Assembly: GCA_964468205.1 (NCBI GenBank)
Contig: CAYXVG010000001.1
Location: forward strand, 1-64,000
Length of the DNA: 64,000 bases
Direction of reading: 5' to 3'
Source of the DNA: CAWELS01 sp964468205
GTDB lineage: Bacteria; Acidobacteriota; Terriglobia; Bryobacterales; Bryobacteraceae
In this document: piece by piece, positions 42,811 to 51,632 of the stretch
How positions within the stretch are numbered: the first letter of the stretch is position 1
Layout: each line of letters opens with the position of its first letter
The notes under the pieces: model-generated
What the model was told of the DNA's origin: nothing
Seen by the model: the letters and a program-made list of their open reading frames with translations, nothing else
The model's database searches: none
Made by a program: the position numbers and the translations under genes

Positions 42811-43798
42811 GCATGTCTAGAACGCGGTGACCGCCGATCGAACTCCGCAGCCTAACAACCCCGGGGGCTTCGGCCACCACACTGCCGGCGACGGTGGCCT
42901 CGCGGCACGGTTCGAATTCACGAAGAATAGCGACGGTCCGCCCAGCTTCGGCCGCGGGCACGAAGGCGGCGAAGCGTCCTTCATTGGCCACGTACAGCGG
43001 ATCCAGGCCGAGTATCTCGCAGGCGCCTCGAACCACCGGAGAGACCGGGACCGATGACTCTTCAACCCGGATACCTACCCCACGCACGGCGGCGATCTCG
43101 TTGAGCGCCGAGCTTAGCCCGCCGCGGGTGAGGTCGCGCAGGCAGTGTAGCCGGATGCCCGCTTCAAGCAGCGCGCACACCGGCTCCCAGAGCGGCGCGG
43201 TGTCGCTCCATACCGGCGCGTCAAATTCCAGCCCTTCGCGAACGGAGAGCACGGCCACTCCGTGCGCGCCCAAATCACCGCTTAACACGACAGCATCACC
43301 GGGCTCCACCCGGGCGGGAGAGGGTGCGATCGCGCCCTCGACAATTCCTATTCCCGCGGTATTTATGTAAACACCGTCCCCCTTGCCTCTGTCGACAACC
43401 TTGGTGTCACCCGTGACCATTTCCACTCCCGCGCGGCGGGCGGCGGCCGACATGCTTTCCACGACCGCCTTGAGCGTCCCCACCGGCAGACCTTCTTCCA
43501 GAATTAAGCCGCAACTCAGCCAGCGGGGCCGGGCTCCGCACATCGCCAGATCGTTCACCGTGCCGTTCACAGCCAAATCGCCGATGCTGCCGCCAGGGAA
43601 GAAAAGCGGATGAACGACAAAGGAGTCCGTGGTGAACGCGAGCCGCTGGCCGTTAATCTCCAGAACCGCGCCGTCGTGCCGCTCCTCGAGTGCGGCGTTG
43701 CGGAAAGCTGGTAGCAGCAGCGATTCGATGAGGCTTTGTGTCAGCCGGCCGCCACCGCCGTGCGCGAGCTGCACCTTTTCCCCATCTTCGACGGGCAA
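42779..43798 (-). CDS. hypE: Hydrogenase maturation carbamoyl dehydratase HypE
   Basis: A 339-residue enzyme that converts the C-terminal Cys thiocarbamate to a thiocyanate, giving the CN ligands of NiFe hydrogenase. The C-terminus LPRIC carries the acceptor Cys. VQLAHGGGGRL at the start, SFVVHPLFFPGG, and DTKVVDRGKGDG are signature segments. The start is assigned to TTG 43798 because GGAGGT lies five bases upstream (43809-43804) and the TTG gives a normal-length protein; the frame is open beyond it inside hypD. It is the last gene of the hypF-C-D-E string. Confidence 0.92.
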   Translation of the reverse strand: MPVEDGEKVQLAHGGGGRLTQSLIESLLLPAFRNAALEERHDGAVLEINGQRLAFTTDSFVVHPLFFPGGSIGDLAVNGTVNDLAMCGARPRWLSCGLILEEGLPVGTLKAVVESMSAAARRAGVEMVTGDTKVVDRGKGDGVYINTAGIGIVEGAIAPSPARVEPGDAVVLSGDLGAHGVAVLSVREGLEFDAPVWSDTAPLWEPVCALLEAGIRLHCLRDLTRGGLSSALNEIAAVRGVGIRVEESSVPVSPVVRGACEILGLDPLYVANEGRFAAFVPAAEAGRTVAILREFEPCREATVAGSVVAEAPGVVRLRSSIGGHRVLDMLSGEQLPRIC

Positions 43799-43820
43799 CG
43801 GGCACCTCCAGGTGAAGTCT

Positions 43821-44912
43821 CTATTCTGTCTGCCGGCCATATCGGTAGTAGGCGGCGCACGCCCCCTCGGAAGATACCATCGGAGCGCCGAGCGGGTGTT
43901 CCGGTGTGCAGGAAACGCCGAACGCGGCGCATTGGTGGGGTTTCTTAATCCCTTGCAGTACCAGTCCAGCGATGCATTCTTCTGGCTCGCGAGCTTCCGG
44001 GCCGTGCAGGTGAAACCTGGCCTCGGCATCGAAGGTCCGGTACGCATCGCGCAGCCGGAGCCCGCTCGAGGGAATCTCTCCGATACCGCGCCACGGCCGG
44101 TCGGAAACCTCGAATACTTCCTCCACCACTCGCCGCGCCTCCGGGTTACCATCGCGGCGCACAACCCGGCTGTACTGATTCTCCACTTGCGCTCGTCCGT
44201 TCTCGAGCTGCTCGACCGCTCGGCGCACGCCTTCGAGCAAATCGATCGGTTCGAAGCCCGTCACCACGATCGGCGTGCGGTAACGTTCGACAATCTCTTC
44301 GTACTGACGGAAGCCAGCTACCGTGCAGACGTGGCCCGGCGCCAGGAACGCTTGCACTTGGCACTGGGGTGAATCGAGGATCGCACGGATCGCCGGCGGT
44401 ACCAGCACATGGGCCGCCAGGACCGAGAAGTTTGCAATCCGCTCGCGCTTTGCCTGCCAGACGGTCATCGCGTTCGGAGGAGCCGTCGTCTCAAAACCAA
44501 CCGCAAAGAAGACCACCTCGCGTTCCGGATTAGAACGGGCCGCCTGGAGCGCGTCGAGCGGGGAATAGACAATGCGCACATCCGCGCCATCCGCCTTCGC
44601 GGAGAACAGGCTGCGTCCGGAACCAGGAACGCGGAGCATGTCACCAAAGGAGCAGAAGATCACCTCTGGACGGGATGCAATGGCCACCGCCTTGTCAATC
44701 TGCGCGAGCGGAGTGACGCACACCGGGCAGCCGGGACCGTGAATGAGCGTCACCTCCGGGGGGAGCAGCTCCTGCAGCCCAGTCTTCATGATGGTGTGGG
44801 TCTGGCCGCCGCAAATCTCCATCAGCCTCCAGGAACGGGTGACTTTCCGCCGGATGGCGGCCGCCAGTGACTGCGCGGCTTCGGGATCCCGAAACTCGTC
44901 AACGTACTTCAT
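43821..44912 (-). CDS. hypD: Hydrogenase maturation iron-sulfur protein HypD
   Basis: A 363-residue scaffold on which the Fe(CN)2CO unit is made together with HypC. Conserved segments with the key Cys residues are ICGGQTHT, HGPGCPVCVTP, GFETTAP, GHVCTV and the C-terminal CAAFGVSCTPEHPLGA. It is complete. ATG 44912 overlaps the hypC stop by four bases. No other metal-cluster gene or hydrogenase subunit lies close by. Confidence 0.95.
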   Translation of the reverse strand: MKYVDEFRDPEAAQSLAAAIRRKVTRSWRLMEICGGQTHTIMKTGLQELLPPEVTLIHGPGCPVCVTPLAQIDKAVAIASRPEVIFCSFGDMLRVPGSGRSLFSAKADGADVRIVYSPLDALQAARSNPEREVVFFAVGFETTAPPNAMTVWQAKRERIANFSVLAAHVLVPPAIRAILDSPQCQVQAFLAPGHVCTVAGFRQYEEIVERYRTPIVVTGFEPIDLLEGVRRAVEQLENGRAQVENQYSRVVRRDGNPEARRVVEEVFEVSDRPWRGIGEIPSSGLRLRDAYRTFDAEARFHLHGPEAREPEECIAGLVLQGIKKPHQCAAFGVSCTPEHPLGAPMVSSEGACAAYYRYGRQTE

Positions 44913-45166
44913 GGGCTCTCCTCTCCCAGTTCGGCGAGTTCTCCCATCCGTTTCAAATCTTCGAGGGTCTGCCGCGCTTCCGCCTCATCGACGATACTCA
45001 GGGCGAAACCCACGTGGACGAGGACGTAGTCTCCGGCAACCGCTTCGGGCGTGAAGGCGAGGCTGACCTCTTTCTTGACGCCGCTGAAATCCACCTTGCC
45101 GCGGCGCAAGGCCGGATCGCCGCCGTCGTCAACTCCGATCAGTTTCCCAGGCACTGCCAAACACAT
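44909..45166 (-). CDS. hypC: Hydrogenase assembly chaperone HypC
   Basis: An 85-residue chaperone that carries the Fe(CN)2CO unit with HypD and escorts it to the large hydrogenase subunit. The N-terminus MCLAVPGKLI contains the essential Cys2, and YVLVHVGFALSIVDEAEA is the family's central segment. The C-terminal tail is acidic. It overlaps hypD by four bases and begins 21 bases after the hypF stop. Confidence 0.95.
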   Translation of the reverse strand: MCLAVPGKLIGVDDGGDPALRRGKVDFSGVKKEVSLAFTPEAVAGDYVLVHVGFALSIVDEAEARQTLEDLKRMGELAELGEESP

Positions 45167-45187
45167 GACGCCTCCCTCGGCGAATGC

Positions 45188-47341
45188 TCACCCGCCGGCT
45201 GCCAGCACCGCCTGCCCGAGCGAGATGCCACCGTCATTGGGCGGTACGCGCTGGTGGGTGAATACATGAAACCCGTCCTGCTCGAGCAAACTCGCGGCGC
45301 GTTCGGTCAGGTAGCGATTCTGAAACGCCCCTCCACTCATTATCACCCTCCGCAGGCCGGACTCCCGGGCGACTTGCCGGATCCATTCGACTAAGCCGTT
45401 GTGAAACACCGCCGCGATCTCGCCGGCGCTCTTTCCCCGTTTCAGGTCATCAAGCACGGCGCGGACCGTCGGTTCCCAGTCCCCCCCGGGTAGCGGATAT
45501 GCTCGGTCTGTCTCATAACTTCCGATCGTCCATTCGAGAAGCATTGCGGCTTGGCCTTCAAACCGGTTCTCTCGGGCCACTCCAAGCATCGCCGCAATGC
45601 CGTCGAACAAGCGCCCCACGCTACTCGTCAGCGGGCAATTCACCTGGCGCGCCAGCATCTGCCGGATCGTGTCCGGGGCGTCGCTGTCCCGGCCGATCCG
45701 GAGTTGCAGACTTGCGGCCACCCGCCATCCCTCGCGTATCGCCGCCTCGCCGCCCGGCAGCGGAAACAGCCTGAGGTGCGCGATCCGGGCAAATTCTCCG
45801 GCCTCGACGTGAAAAAACTCGCCGCCCCATACCGTGCCATCCAGACCGTAGCCCGTTCCGTCCCAGGCGACTCCCAGGTAGGGTTCCGGTACCTGATTCT
45901 CGGCCGCGCAGGCGGCCACGTGCGCCTGGTGATGTTGCACTGCGATCACCGGCAACCCGCTGCGCCGGGCCCACTGGCTGGAGGCGTAGTCCGGGTGCAG
46001 GTCGCAAACCACGGCCTGCGGCTTAAAGTCGTAAAGCCGGCAGAGGTCGTCTATCGCGAGTTCGAAGCTCCTGCGCGCCTCGAGTGTGTCAAGGTCGCCG
46101 ATGTGCTGGCTTACCACCACCTGACGCCCGAGCGCCAGGGCGACGGTGTTCTTCAGGTGGCCGCCCACCGCAAGCACGGGAGGGAGATCCTGGCCCACCG
46201 GCACGGGCAGCGGAGCGTAGCCCCGTGCCCGGCGGAGCAACATAGGGGATCCCCGGGAAAGGCGCGCCACCGAGTCGTCGCATGGCCGGGCTATGGGGCG
46301 GTTGTGACCGAGGAAGGCGTCGGCGATCGTTTCAAGGCGTTCTTGCGCTTCCTCGTTGTCGATGGCGATCGGCTCATCGGCAAGATTACCGCTGGTGGCG
46401 ACGACGGGATAAGGAAACTCCCTTAGCAGCAGATGGTGGAGCGGAGAGCAGGGTAGCATTACGCCGAGGAAAGGAGATTCCCTTACCACGGCAGCGGCAA
46501 TTCCCGATCCCGGCGCCGGTTTCAGAAGAACGATGGGCGCAGCCGCCGAAGTGAGCAGTTCACCCTCCTCCCGGCAGATTCGGCAGAAGCGCCGCGCGGT
46601 CTCGAGCGACGGCATCATGAGCGCGAACGGCTTCGCATCCCTCCGCTTGCGAGTCCGGAGACGCTCCACGGCCTCCTCATTTCGGGCGTCCACTAGAAGT
46701 TGATAGCCCCCGATTCCCTTAAGCGCGAGGATGCCGCCAGTCCGCAGAATCTGAGCAGCCCGCTCCACGCTCATCTCCAACTGGGGACCACATCGCGGGC
46801 AGGCGTTCGGCTGGGCATGAAAGCGCCGGTTGCTTGGGTCCTCATACTCCCGCCGACAGTCTTCACAGAGAGCGAAGACCGCCATTGTGGTACGCGGCCG
46901 GTCATACGGAATTCCGAGGACAATTGTATACCGTGGCCCGCACCTCGTGCAGTTGGTAAAGGGGTAGCCGTAGCGGCGGTTAGTCCGATCAAGCAGCTCC
47001 CGGAGGCATTCCGGGCATGTGGCCAAGTCGGGCAGCACAGCGGCGGTCTTCTCGGCGCCGTCTTCGCTGTCGCGGACTGCAAAACCAGTTAGGCCAATAG
47101 GAGCGAGCCGGCTAACTTCCTGAAAGAAAACGGCTGCCGCCACCGGCCGCTCGTCGCTGAGCCGATTGAGGAACCGTTGGACTGAGAGATCGCCGCCCTC
47201 GACCGCTATCTCCAGCCCGCCAGCGGTATTGCGCACCCATCCTGCCAACCCAAGCTCAACGGCCAGCCGGTACACGAACGGACGGAAACCAACCCCCTGA
47301 ACAGCTCCGGTAAGTGTGATGAGAAAACGCTGCTGGCCCAA
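45188..47341 (-). CDS. hypF: Carbamoyltransferase HypF
   Basis: A 717-residue enzyme that makes the carbamoyl group for the CN ligands. Residues 1-90 are an acylphosphatase domain with GAVQGVGFRPFVYRLA. Two Cys4 zinc fingers follow: CPECL...CTRC and CEDCR...CPRC. A YrdC-like ATP domain (about 190-380) and a Kae1-like carbamoyltransferase domain with the HHQAH element (about 480) complete it. The start is a TTG at 47341, with purine-rich GGGACAAGAG just upstream. It heads hypF-C-D-E, but hypA, hypB and hydrogenase genes are not in the window. Confidence 0.93.
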   Translation of the reverse strand: MGQQRFLITLTGAVQGVGFRPFVYRLAVELGLAGWVRNTAGGLEIAVEGGDLSVQRFLNRLSDERPVAAAVFFQEVSRLAPIGLTGFAVRDSEDGAEKTAAVLPDLATCPECLRELLDRTNRRYGYPFTNCTRCGPRYTIVLGIPYDRPRTTMAVFALCEDCRREYEDPSNRRFHAQPNACPRCGPQLEMSVERAAQILRTGGILALKGIGGYQLLVDARNEEAVERLRTRKRRDAKPFALMMPSLETARRFCRICREEGELLTSAAAPIVLLKPAPGSGIAAAVVRESPFLGVMLPCSPLHHLLLREFPYPVVATSGNLADEPIAIDNEEAQERLETIADAFLGHNRPIARPCDDSVARLSRGSPMLLRRARGYAPLPVPVGQDLPPVLAVGGHLKNTVALALGRQVVVSQHIGDLDTLEARRSFELAIDDLCRLYDFKPQAVVCDLHPDYASSQWARRSGLPVIAVQHHQAHVAACAAENQVPEPYLGVAWDGTGYGLDGTVWGGEFFHVEAGEFARIAHLRLFPLPGGEAAIREGWRVAASLQLRIGRDSDAPDTIRQMLARQVNCPLTSSVGRLFDGIAAMLGVARENRFEGQAAMLLEWTIGSYETDRAYPLPGGDWEPTVRAVLDDLKRGKSAGEIAAVFHNGLVEWIRQVARESGLRRVIMSGGAFQNRYLTERAASLLEQDGFHVFTHQRVPPNDGGISLGQAVLAAGG

Positions 47342-47376
47342 TTCTCTTGTCCCAGTATGTCATGCAGGCGCCACGA

Positions 47377-47386
47377 GACAGCTGTC
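47377..47386. repeat. Perfect ten-base palindrome between hypF and the receptor gene
   Basis: GACAGCTGTC is a perfect palindrome in the divergent region, ten bases upstream of the -35 box of the receptor promoter. It could serve as an operator for either gene. Confidence 0.3.
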
Positions 47387-47395
47387 AACTAAGTG

Positions 47396-47423
47396 TTGCA
47401 ATTTTTTACTGTTAGTTTACAAT
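47396..47423 (+). promoter_or_regulatory. Sigma70-like promoter of the outer membrane receptor gene
   Basis: TTGCAA (47396-47401) and TACAAT (47418-47423) are 16 bases apart in an AT-rich stretch that stands out from the GC-rich surroundings. Transcription would begin near 47430, leaving a leader of about 160 bases before the ATG at 47589. Confidence 0.5.
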
Positions 47424-47431
47424 AAGGACGT

Positions 47432-47448
47432 GGACATTACAAATGTCC
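47432..47448. repeat. Perfect inverted repeat at the receptor transcription start
   Basis: GGACATT (47432-47438) and AATGTCC (47442-47448) are perfect inverted copies around ACA. Located directly after the -10 box, it would act as an operator or as a hairpin at the 5' end of the leader. Confidence 0.45.
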
Positions 47449-47588
47449 CAAGGAAACAGGGGTTGGGGGCGGAGATTGAGAGGTCTCCATGAAGAGTGAG
47501 GTTAGTGTTCGACTCGCCAGGAGTCCGGGGATAGTCTTCTCTCCACATCTCTTCCATCAGTTTCTGCAGTTGAAAGGGGTTAGACCAT

Positions 47589-50500
47589 ATGCTTGAGAAC
47601 AAACGAATTCCCAGTGTGATCTTCGTTTGGGCGGCGCTGCTGATTTTCGGCGTCGCTTGTTTCGGTCAGACCGCAACCGTTACCGGCCGGGTCACGGATG
47701 CGACTGACGCCGTCATTCCGGGTACCACCATCAGAGTAATCAACGAGGCAACCGCGGCCGTCCGTGAGGTTCAGACCAACGAGGTCGGTTACTACACCGT
47801 GCCCCTGCTTCCGCCGGGCCGTTATCGAATGGAAGTTCAGGCAGAAGGGTTCCGATCGATCAACCGGACGGGAATCATTCTGCAAGTCGACCAGGCCGCG
47901 ACAGTCGATTTCGTCATGGAGCTTGGCGCCGTGACCGAACAGATCGAGGTCACGGCCGACGCCGTGCAGCTTAACACGGTGGATGCCAGCCGCGGGCAGG
48001 TCATCGAAAACCAGCGCATCGTCGAGATGCCACTAAACGGGCGCGATTACAATCAGTTAGCTCTCCTTTCCGCCGGGACGGTCCAGCCCGTTGGTGGCCG
48101 GTTCGGCGGATTCAGCTCGGGGGGTCAGCGTACCACTCAGAATAACTATCTCCTCGACGGGGTTGATAATAATGGCGCCGAGCTCGCCGGTGCGCAGCGC
48201 CGCGGGGAGATGGTCCGCCCGTCCATCGACGCAATTCAAGAGTTCAAAGTCCAAACAAATGCCTATGCCGCCGAGTACGGGCGGGCAATGGGCAGCGTCG
48301 TTAACGTGACCACCAAATCGGGCACAAACGACCTGCATGGAACCCTGTTCTACTTCATGAGGAATGAGGCGCTTGACGCGAAGAACTTCTTCGATCCGCC
48401 GGACAGGCCCAAACCACCTTTCAAGCGGCACCAATACGGCTTCTCCGCCGGCGGTCCCATCTATTTCGGCGACAAGCTGGATTGGCGCAATAAGGTGTTT
48501 TGGTTTGGCGATGCGGAATGGACCGATATTCGGCAGACTCGTACGGCGACTTCCACCATCCCCACGGCCGGAATGCGCAGTGGCGACTTCTCGGATCTAC
48601 TGGCTCAACGGAACAAAGCCATCATTGACCCGCTCACTGGCAGTCCGTTCCCGGGCAACATTATCCCCGCGGACCGAATCGATCCAATCGCGCAAACGCT
48701 GATCAATCTATATCCGAATCCCCAGAATGCCGATGTGGCGGCCAACTTCGTCAACCAGGCGCCGCAAGTCGAGGACGTCAAAAAGTGGGACGTTCGCGCA
48801 GATGTCAACGCAACTGACCGAGACAGCGTTTACTGGCGCTATAGCTGGCATGATTTCGTCCGCCCGCAGGCATTGACGCTCCCGGCGCCGGCATTCGGAG
48901 GCGGCAACGACCAGCTCGTCGAGGGCAACAACACGGCTGCAGGCTGGAATCACATCTGGTCGCCGAACGTGATCATGTCGATTCGCGGTGTGTGGAACTT
49001 CGGACTTTTTAAGCGCGACAACGTCGCCGCGGCAAAAGCTCTCGCCGAAGAGCTCGGGGTGGTGAGTCTGAATGACGCCTATGGGATTCCCGGCCCCCCG
49101 AACAGCATTCTTGGCTCCCAGTCGATCATGAACACTACTGGCTATACCAACGTGGGGCAGGGCGCCTTCAATCCCGTCGACCGCGACTCGCAGAACCGGC
49201 AGATCCTCGGTGACGTCAGTTGGGTAACAGGCTCGCACAACATCAAGTTTGGCGGCAGCTTCCTTCGCTCTCAGAACAACATCTTCAACATTCGCCACGA
49301 GATCGGCACCTACGCTTTCAACTCCCGCTACACCGGCGATGGCATGGCCGACATGATGATCGGCTGGGCAAACACTTACACTTTCCAGTCACGCATCCAA
49401 GTGCAACTTCGCCAGAATCTCACCTCGGCCTTCATTCAGGACGACTGGAAAGTTACACCCAGGCTGACTCTCAACCTCGGCCTGCGTTACGAGTTGCTTA
49501 GGCCGTGGCAAGACCTCAGGGACCGCATGGGTATCTTCGACATATCCACTGATCCCGATAACCCGCGGCTGATCTTCGCTGGGAGTGAAGGCGACAGCAC
49601 CTTCGACCGCTCAATGTACAAGATGGATAGAAACAACTTCATGCCGCGGATCGGGTTCGCTTACAGACTTGGCGACAAGACCGTGCTGCGCTCCGGTTAC
49701 GGCATCTTCTACACTTACATGGAGCCCTACGGAGACGCTCAGTACCTCATCGGCAACCCGCCATTCGCGTTCGCCGTAGACCGGCGCGGAAGCGCCACCA
49801 CGCCCGCTGTCTTCCTCCAGGAGGGCCCGCCGCCGGGTTCGCTCGAACTGGAGAACGCCACCGGTGTACAGTTCTCTTCCTACAATCGTTTCCCGGAGCT
49901 TAGCTACGCCCAGCAGTGGAACTTCAACATCCAGCGCGAACTTGGGCAAGACTGGCTGTTCGAAATCGGCTACTCCGGCTCTCGCGGGGCTCACCTGCTG
50001 CGGCGGTACGACGGCAACTTCTCGCCTCCCGGCCCCGGCCCAATTAATGACAAGCGCCGCTACAGCGAGGCGGCGATTCCCGGCACCGACATCGTGACGT
50101 CGCCGCTCGGACAAGTGATCTTCTACAACCAGGATGGAAACTCCTTCTATCACGCCCTGGTGACGAAGATCGAGAAGAGGTTCTCCGGCGGCTTCACGCT
50201 CCTTGGCTCCTACACCTGGTCGAAGAATATCGGCGACACTTGCGGCAACGCCGCGGCCGGCAACACCTCCGGCTGTGGATTCCAGGATCTCCGGAACATC
50301 AACGCCCTTGAGCGTTCCTTGGACAACCAGGACGTTCCACACCGCTTCGTGGTCAGCGGTATCTGGGATCTTCCCTTTGGCCGCGGCCGCATGTTCGGTT
50401 CCAACATGAATAGCGTAGCGGAGGCCATTTTCGGCGGTTGGTCGATCGGCAGCATCGTCACTTGGTCCGAAGGCCGTCCCTACAGCGTTACCATCTCCGG

Positions 50501-50873
50501 CAATCCAGCCAACACCGGCAGCCACGGGGTGGTCAACCGCCCGAACGTAAACGGCGACCCCTATGCGGGGACACGGACCATCCAGGAGGACTTCGACACT
50601 TCTGTCTTCGGCCGGCAAGAAGACTTCCAGATTGGAACCCTCGGCCGTAACACCATGCGGCAGCGGAGTTTCTTCAACTGGGACTTCTCGGCGCTCAAGC
50701 GTTGGCGCGTCGCGGAACGGATGGATGTCCAGTTCCGGTTCGAGGCGTTCCACTTCACCAACACACCAAGATTCGGCCAGGCCGGCAACGCATTCGGCAC
50801 GAGCAACTTCGGCCGGATCACCAGCGCCGGCACACCGCGAAACCTTCAATTCGGCCTGAAGTTGATCTGGTAG
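47589..50873 (+). CDS. Outer membrane TonB-dependent-receptor-like protein (CarboxypepD_reg domain)
   Basis: A 1094-residue outer membrane protein. A signal peptide (about 8-26) is followed by a carboxypeptidase regulatory-like domain (about 28-108, GRVTDATDAVIPGTTI to TVDFVMELG) and a plug-like segment with LNGRDYNQL, NNYLLDGVDNN and TTKSGTN. The rest is a large beta-barrel ending NLQFGLKLIW with a terminal aromatic residue. It is of the Oar-like expanded family typical of Acidobacteriota, thought to import polymers. A terminator (50897-50930) follows the gene. No TonB-linked surface lipoprotein is adjacent, so the substrate is unknown. Confidence 0.92.
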   Translation: MLENKRIPSVIFVWAALLIFGVACFGQTATVTGRVTDATDAVIPGTTIRVINEATAAVREVQTNEVGYYTVPLLPPGRYRMEVQAEGFRSINRTGIILQVDQAATVDFVMELGAVTEQIEVTADAVQLNTVDASRGQVIENQRIVEMPLNGRDYNQLALLSAGTVQPVGGRFGGFSSGGQRTTQNNYLLDGVDNNGAELAGAQRRGEMVRPSIDAIQEFKVQTNAYAAEYGRAMGSVVNVTTKSGTNDLHGTLFYFMRNEALDAKNFFDPPDRPKPPFKRHQYGFSAGGPIYFGDKLDWRNKVFWFGDAEWTDIRQTRTATSTIPTAGMRSGDFSDLLAQRNKAIIDPLTGSPFPGNIIPADRIDPIAQTLINLYPNPQNADVAANFVNQAPQVEDVKKWDVRADVNATDRDSVYWRYSWHDFVRPQALTLPAPAFGGGNDQLVEGNNTAAGWNHIWSPNVIMSIRGVWNFGLFKRDNVAAAKALAEELGVVSLNDAYGIPGPPNSILGSQSIMNTTGYTNVGQGAFNPVDRDSQNRQILGDVSWVTGSHNIKFGGSFLRSQNNIFNIRHEIGTYAFNSRYTGDGMADMMIGWANTYTFQSRIQVQLRQNLTSAFIQDDWKVTPRLTLNLGLRYELLRPWQDLRDRMGIFDISTDPDNPRLIFAGSEGDSTFDRSMYKMDRNNFMPRIGFAYRLGDKTVLRSGYGIFYTYMEPYGDAQYLIGNPPFAFAVDRRGSATTPAVFLQEGPPPGSLELENATGVQFSSYNRFPELSYAQQWNFNIQRELGQDWLFEIGYSGSRGAHLLRRYDGNFSPPGPGPINDKRRYSEAAIPGTDIVTSPLGQVIFYNQDGNSFYHALVTKIEKRFSGGFTLLGSYTWSKNIGDTCGNAAAGNTSGCGFQDLRNINALERSLDNQDVPHRFVVSGIWDLPFGRGRMFGSNMNSVAEAIFGGWSIGSIVTWSEGRPYSVTISGNPANTGSHGVVNRPNVNGDPYAGTRTIQEDFDTSVFGRQEDFQIGTLGRNTMRQRSFFNWDFSALKRWRVAERMDVQFRFEAFHFTNTPRFGQAGNAFGTSNFGRITSAGTPRNLQFGLKLIW

Positions 50874-50896
50874 TTCAGACCGAATCCAACCTTGGG

Positions 50897-50930
50897 GCCG
50901 CCCGCTCTCCGGCGGGCGGCTCGTTTCTTC
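50897..50930 (+). terminator. Rho-independent-type terminator after the receptor gene
   Basis: GCCGCCCGC (50897-50905) pairs with GCGGGCGGC (50912-50920) around a six-base loop, and a T-rich stretch (TCGTTTCTT) follows. It lies 24 bases after the receptor stop. Confidence 0.8.
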
Positions 50931-50993
50931 AAAACGTAACGAATCCCCTCCCCCGCGCGAAACATCCTACGTTGGTTCTTCGCCATACAAATC

Positions 50994-51596
50994 ATGATGA
51001 AAAAACTGGGACAACTGACGACTTTCGCAATCACGCTCGCCACCGCCTCTGGGACGCTGCTCGCCGAGCAGTGGAAGATTGACCCTGCGCATTCGGCGGC
51101 ACAGTTCGCTGTCAAGCACATGATGGTCTCCACGGTACGAGGTCATTTTGGAACGATGAACGGCGCCATCGACTATGACCCGGCCGATCCGGCAAAGGCC
51201 AAGGTCGTGGCCGAGGTCGACGTCACTTCCATAGATACCCGCAACGGCAAGCGCGACGACCATCTGCGGAGCGCGGACTTCTTTGATGCCGCCAATCATC
51301 CAAAGCTGAAATTTGAATCCACCAGGATCGAAAGGCTCGGAGACGGATTGAGGATGATCGGGAACCTCACTATCCGGGGCGTGACTCGTGAGGTGGTCTT
51401 CGATGTCGAAGGTCCTGCGCCGCCGATTAATACCGGCCGTGGAATCCGCTCTGGCGCCACCGCGACTACTACCATCAGCCGCAAGGATTTCGGTATGACC
51501 TGGAACCGGGCAATTGAGGCCGGTGGAGTGACCGTTGGTGACGAAGTCACACTGACCGTCGATATCGAGATGACCGCCGGCGGCGGGCAGCGCTAA
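50994..51596 (+). CDS. YceI-family lipocalin-like periplasmic protein
   Basis: A 200-residue exported protein. The signal peptide (about 3-25, cut near LLAEQ) is followed by the YceI beta-barrel: WKIDPAHSAAQFAVKHMMVSTVRG, RDDHLRSADFFDAANHPKLKF, and GNLTIRGVTREVVFDVE. YceI proteins bind isoprenoid-type lipids, often polyprenyl or ubiquinone-like, in the periplasm. Start is ATG 50994 or the adjoining ATG 50997. It is separated from the receptor by a terminator, so it is probably a separate unit. Confidence 0.9.
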   Translation: MMKKLGQLTTFAITLATASGTLLAEQWKIDPAHSAAQFAVKHMMVSTVRGHFGTMNGAIDYDPADPAKAKVVAEVDVTSIDTRNGKRDDHLRSADFFDAANHPKLKFESTRIERLGDGLRMIGNLTIRGVTREVVFDVEGPAPPINTGRGIRSGATATTTISRKDFGMTWNRAIEAGGVTVGDEVTLTVDIEMTAGGGQR

Positions 51597-51632
51597 CAAG
51601 ACCCGCAGGCTCTGGCGCCGCAGGGGGACATG

